Assembly: GCA_018881555.1 (NCBI GenBank)
Contig: JACAXG010000051.1
Coordinates: 5,133,546 to 5,197,545 of the forward strand
DNA from: Amblyornis subalaris
Taxonomy: Eukaryota; Chordata; Aves; Passeriformes; Ptilonorhynchidae
Direction of reading: 5' to 3'
DNA: 64,000 nucleotides
A program made the position numbers and the translations under genes. Position 1 is the stretch's first letter. The number at the start of each line of letters is the position of its first letter. The notes under the pieces are model-generated. The model did not search any database. It had not been told where the DNA came from and saw nothing but the letters and a program-made list of their open reading frames with translations. Below are positions 62,387-64,000 of this stretch, one piece after another.

Positions 62387-64000
62387 CATACCTGCTATGT
62401 GATCTGATCTGAATGTTCTTCCCATAATGTGTGTCCTCTCAATAGGAGAAACAGAATTACTGAAAATGCAGCAATGCCACATTCTTCTTCATGCCCCAGC
62501 TCATTAAAAATATTCATATGCCTAGTTTTTGTAACTGGGTTAATAAAATTTCATNTGCTTAATTACAACTGTTTCTGAACATCAACTGTAAGATTACAGA
62601 TGTAAGACTGAGAAATGGACCACACCATGTCTGTAGCCACTGATAACATACAATTCAGAATTCCATTCTGTGCAAAACTGACAAATTCTCCTTTCATTTA
62701 CCTCAGAACAAACTTACAATTCTACTCAAATCAATTCACCTTAGTTTAATCGAGAGCATATATTTGTCCTAAAATGTACTTCATTCCTGTATATGATCAG
62801 AGGAGGGACATCAAACACCTATCTTTAAGTTCATAGTCTACAATATATTTAGCAAAACACTGACATAAAGATAGAAGGAAAAAAAATAAAATATAATTAT
62901 TATTTAAAGTACCTAGGTGACCTTTATCAAACTCTCAAAACTATGACTCATTTTCCTCAAAAATGAGAAATCCACAGTTTTGCACAGTTATTTTTGAGAG
63001 GAGTTTAAGAATTGTTTACTGGAGTGTAAATAAATCATACTATCTCCTTAAGTTCTTGATAAGACAACCATCAATAACCTCACACTCCAAGGTAGCCACC
63101 AGGCAGTGAAAGGTGAGCAATACATTCCATTTATACCTTGTCCTTTTCTGGCCTATTTTACAGCCGCAAAATATGTCACCTCCAGATCTCAACAGGAACT
63201 ATGGTAACCTAGCACTGTTGGAAATCAGGCTTATTTCTTAGCACATCTAAATCTACAGACAAAAATGTTGACTGGAATAATGTAATAGAAAGGTACAGCT
63301 AATTACAACACTGTAGACTGAAGAGCAATGTTTGTTCTTTCATTGGACTCTAAGACAAATGAAGGATGGAAAAAAGGAATAAAAATATGTTTGTCCACTT
63401 AACTACTCTGTTTCATCTATTTCTTGGTCTGTTCTACGTGGTGAATCAGCAGCTTTACAGACAGTCTTTCTTTACCTGGCATGTGTCCTCAGATAGACGG
63501 TCTGGTCCTCACTATCTGCACCAATGGCTGTCCTATTTGCACTGATGGTTTGGAGTTTTTCCTGATTATCCCTATGGAATTGAGTCATGCAATACATTTC
63601 AAAATTCAGTCATCTTAATTTGATGTGTGTTCTTCTTGAACATCCACCATTCTGCCATGGAGAGCAGCTAAAAGACCTCGTGTNCTGAGCCCAGAGCAAA
63701 ACGTTTATTGGAACTGCTGCAAATATAAGGGGCTTATTACTACTTCTTGAACAGTGCTCTTAGATACTTTTAGAATTTGCTTTTTACCAACTTGTATTTT
63801 TGCCTAGACTCCTCGATCAAAAGAATGATTCCAAGTTTAGGTAAGCTTTGGTTAGAATTAAAAAGAAAGCATAAAGCACTAGTATAAAGCAAAAAGTTAT
63901 AACAGTGCTTCTTTCTTTGCACATATCATTTTTTAAAAAGAGATACAGCCAAATAAATCTTAAAGCTTCTTTTTATATTTCCTGATCATACAAATCTAAT
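62387..64000. other. AT-rich non-coding stretch, nothing recognised
   Basis: No element or coding frame recognised up to the window edge. N at 62555 and 63683. Confidence 0.5.

Overview
The window looks like bird nuclear DNA, most likely from a passerine. Evidence: CR1 LINE fragments with the avian 3' end (ATTCTATGATT / ATTCTGTGATT type), several endogenous-retrovirus LTRs of avian type, and a SINE made of a tRNA-Ile-like head joined to a CR1-like tail, the structure of the passerine TguSINE1 group. The DNA is AT-rich. Almost every open frame is shorter than 110 codons, and the few longer ones fall in repeats or have no recognisable domain. I find no protein-coding gene, no functional RNA gene and no CRISPR. 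The window reads as intergenic or intronic DNA shaped by retroelement insertions. Isolated single N characters are scattered through it and cluster at 55-58.3 kb.

Layout. 0-9 kb: a 3'-truncated LTR on + at 3.97 kb, then a complete-looking LTR on - (6985-8068, TG...CA ends, 5-bp target duplication ATGAC) that carries the SINE. 9-14.3 kb: two CR1 pieces and an ancient CR1/L2-clade reverse-transcriptase remnant. 14.8-16.6 kb: a minus-strand LTR with target duplication CTTAC, split by an unidentified insert of about 650 bp. 18.5-19 kb: a solo avian ERVL-type LTR. 21.6-35 kb: three less certain minus-strand LTR candidates and a GC-richer block at 27.3-28.4 kb that I cannot classify. 37.5-43.7 kb: three more copies or fragments of the LTR family seen at 4 and 15 kb. 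49-64 kb: four CR1-related pieces, an 80-bp tandem duplication, a 52-bp pyrimidine/purine alternating tract, and the most striking object of the window, a 345-bp LTR inserted into a CR1.

That LTR (60777-61121) has a 6-bp target duplication. Its enhancer part is a tandem array in which CArG boxes (SRF-type sites: four perfect, one near-perfect) alternate with inverted CCAAT boxes, followed by a TATA box. The other stretches hold no element I can name. A few AT-rich, homeobox-motif-dense blocks are proposed, on inference only, as conserved non-coding candidates.
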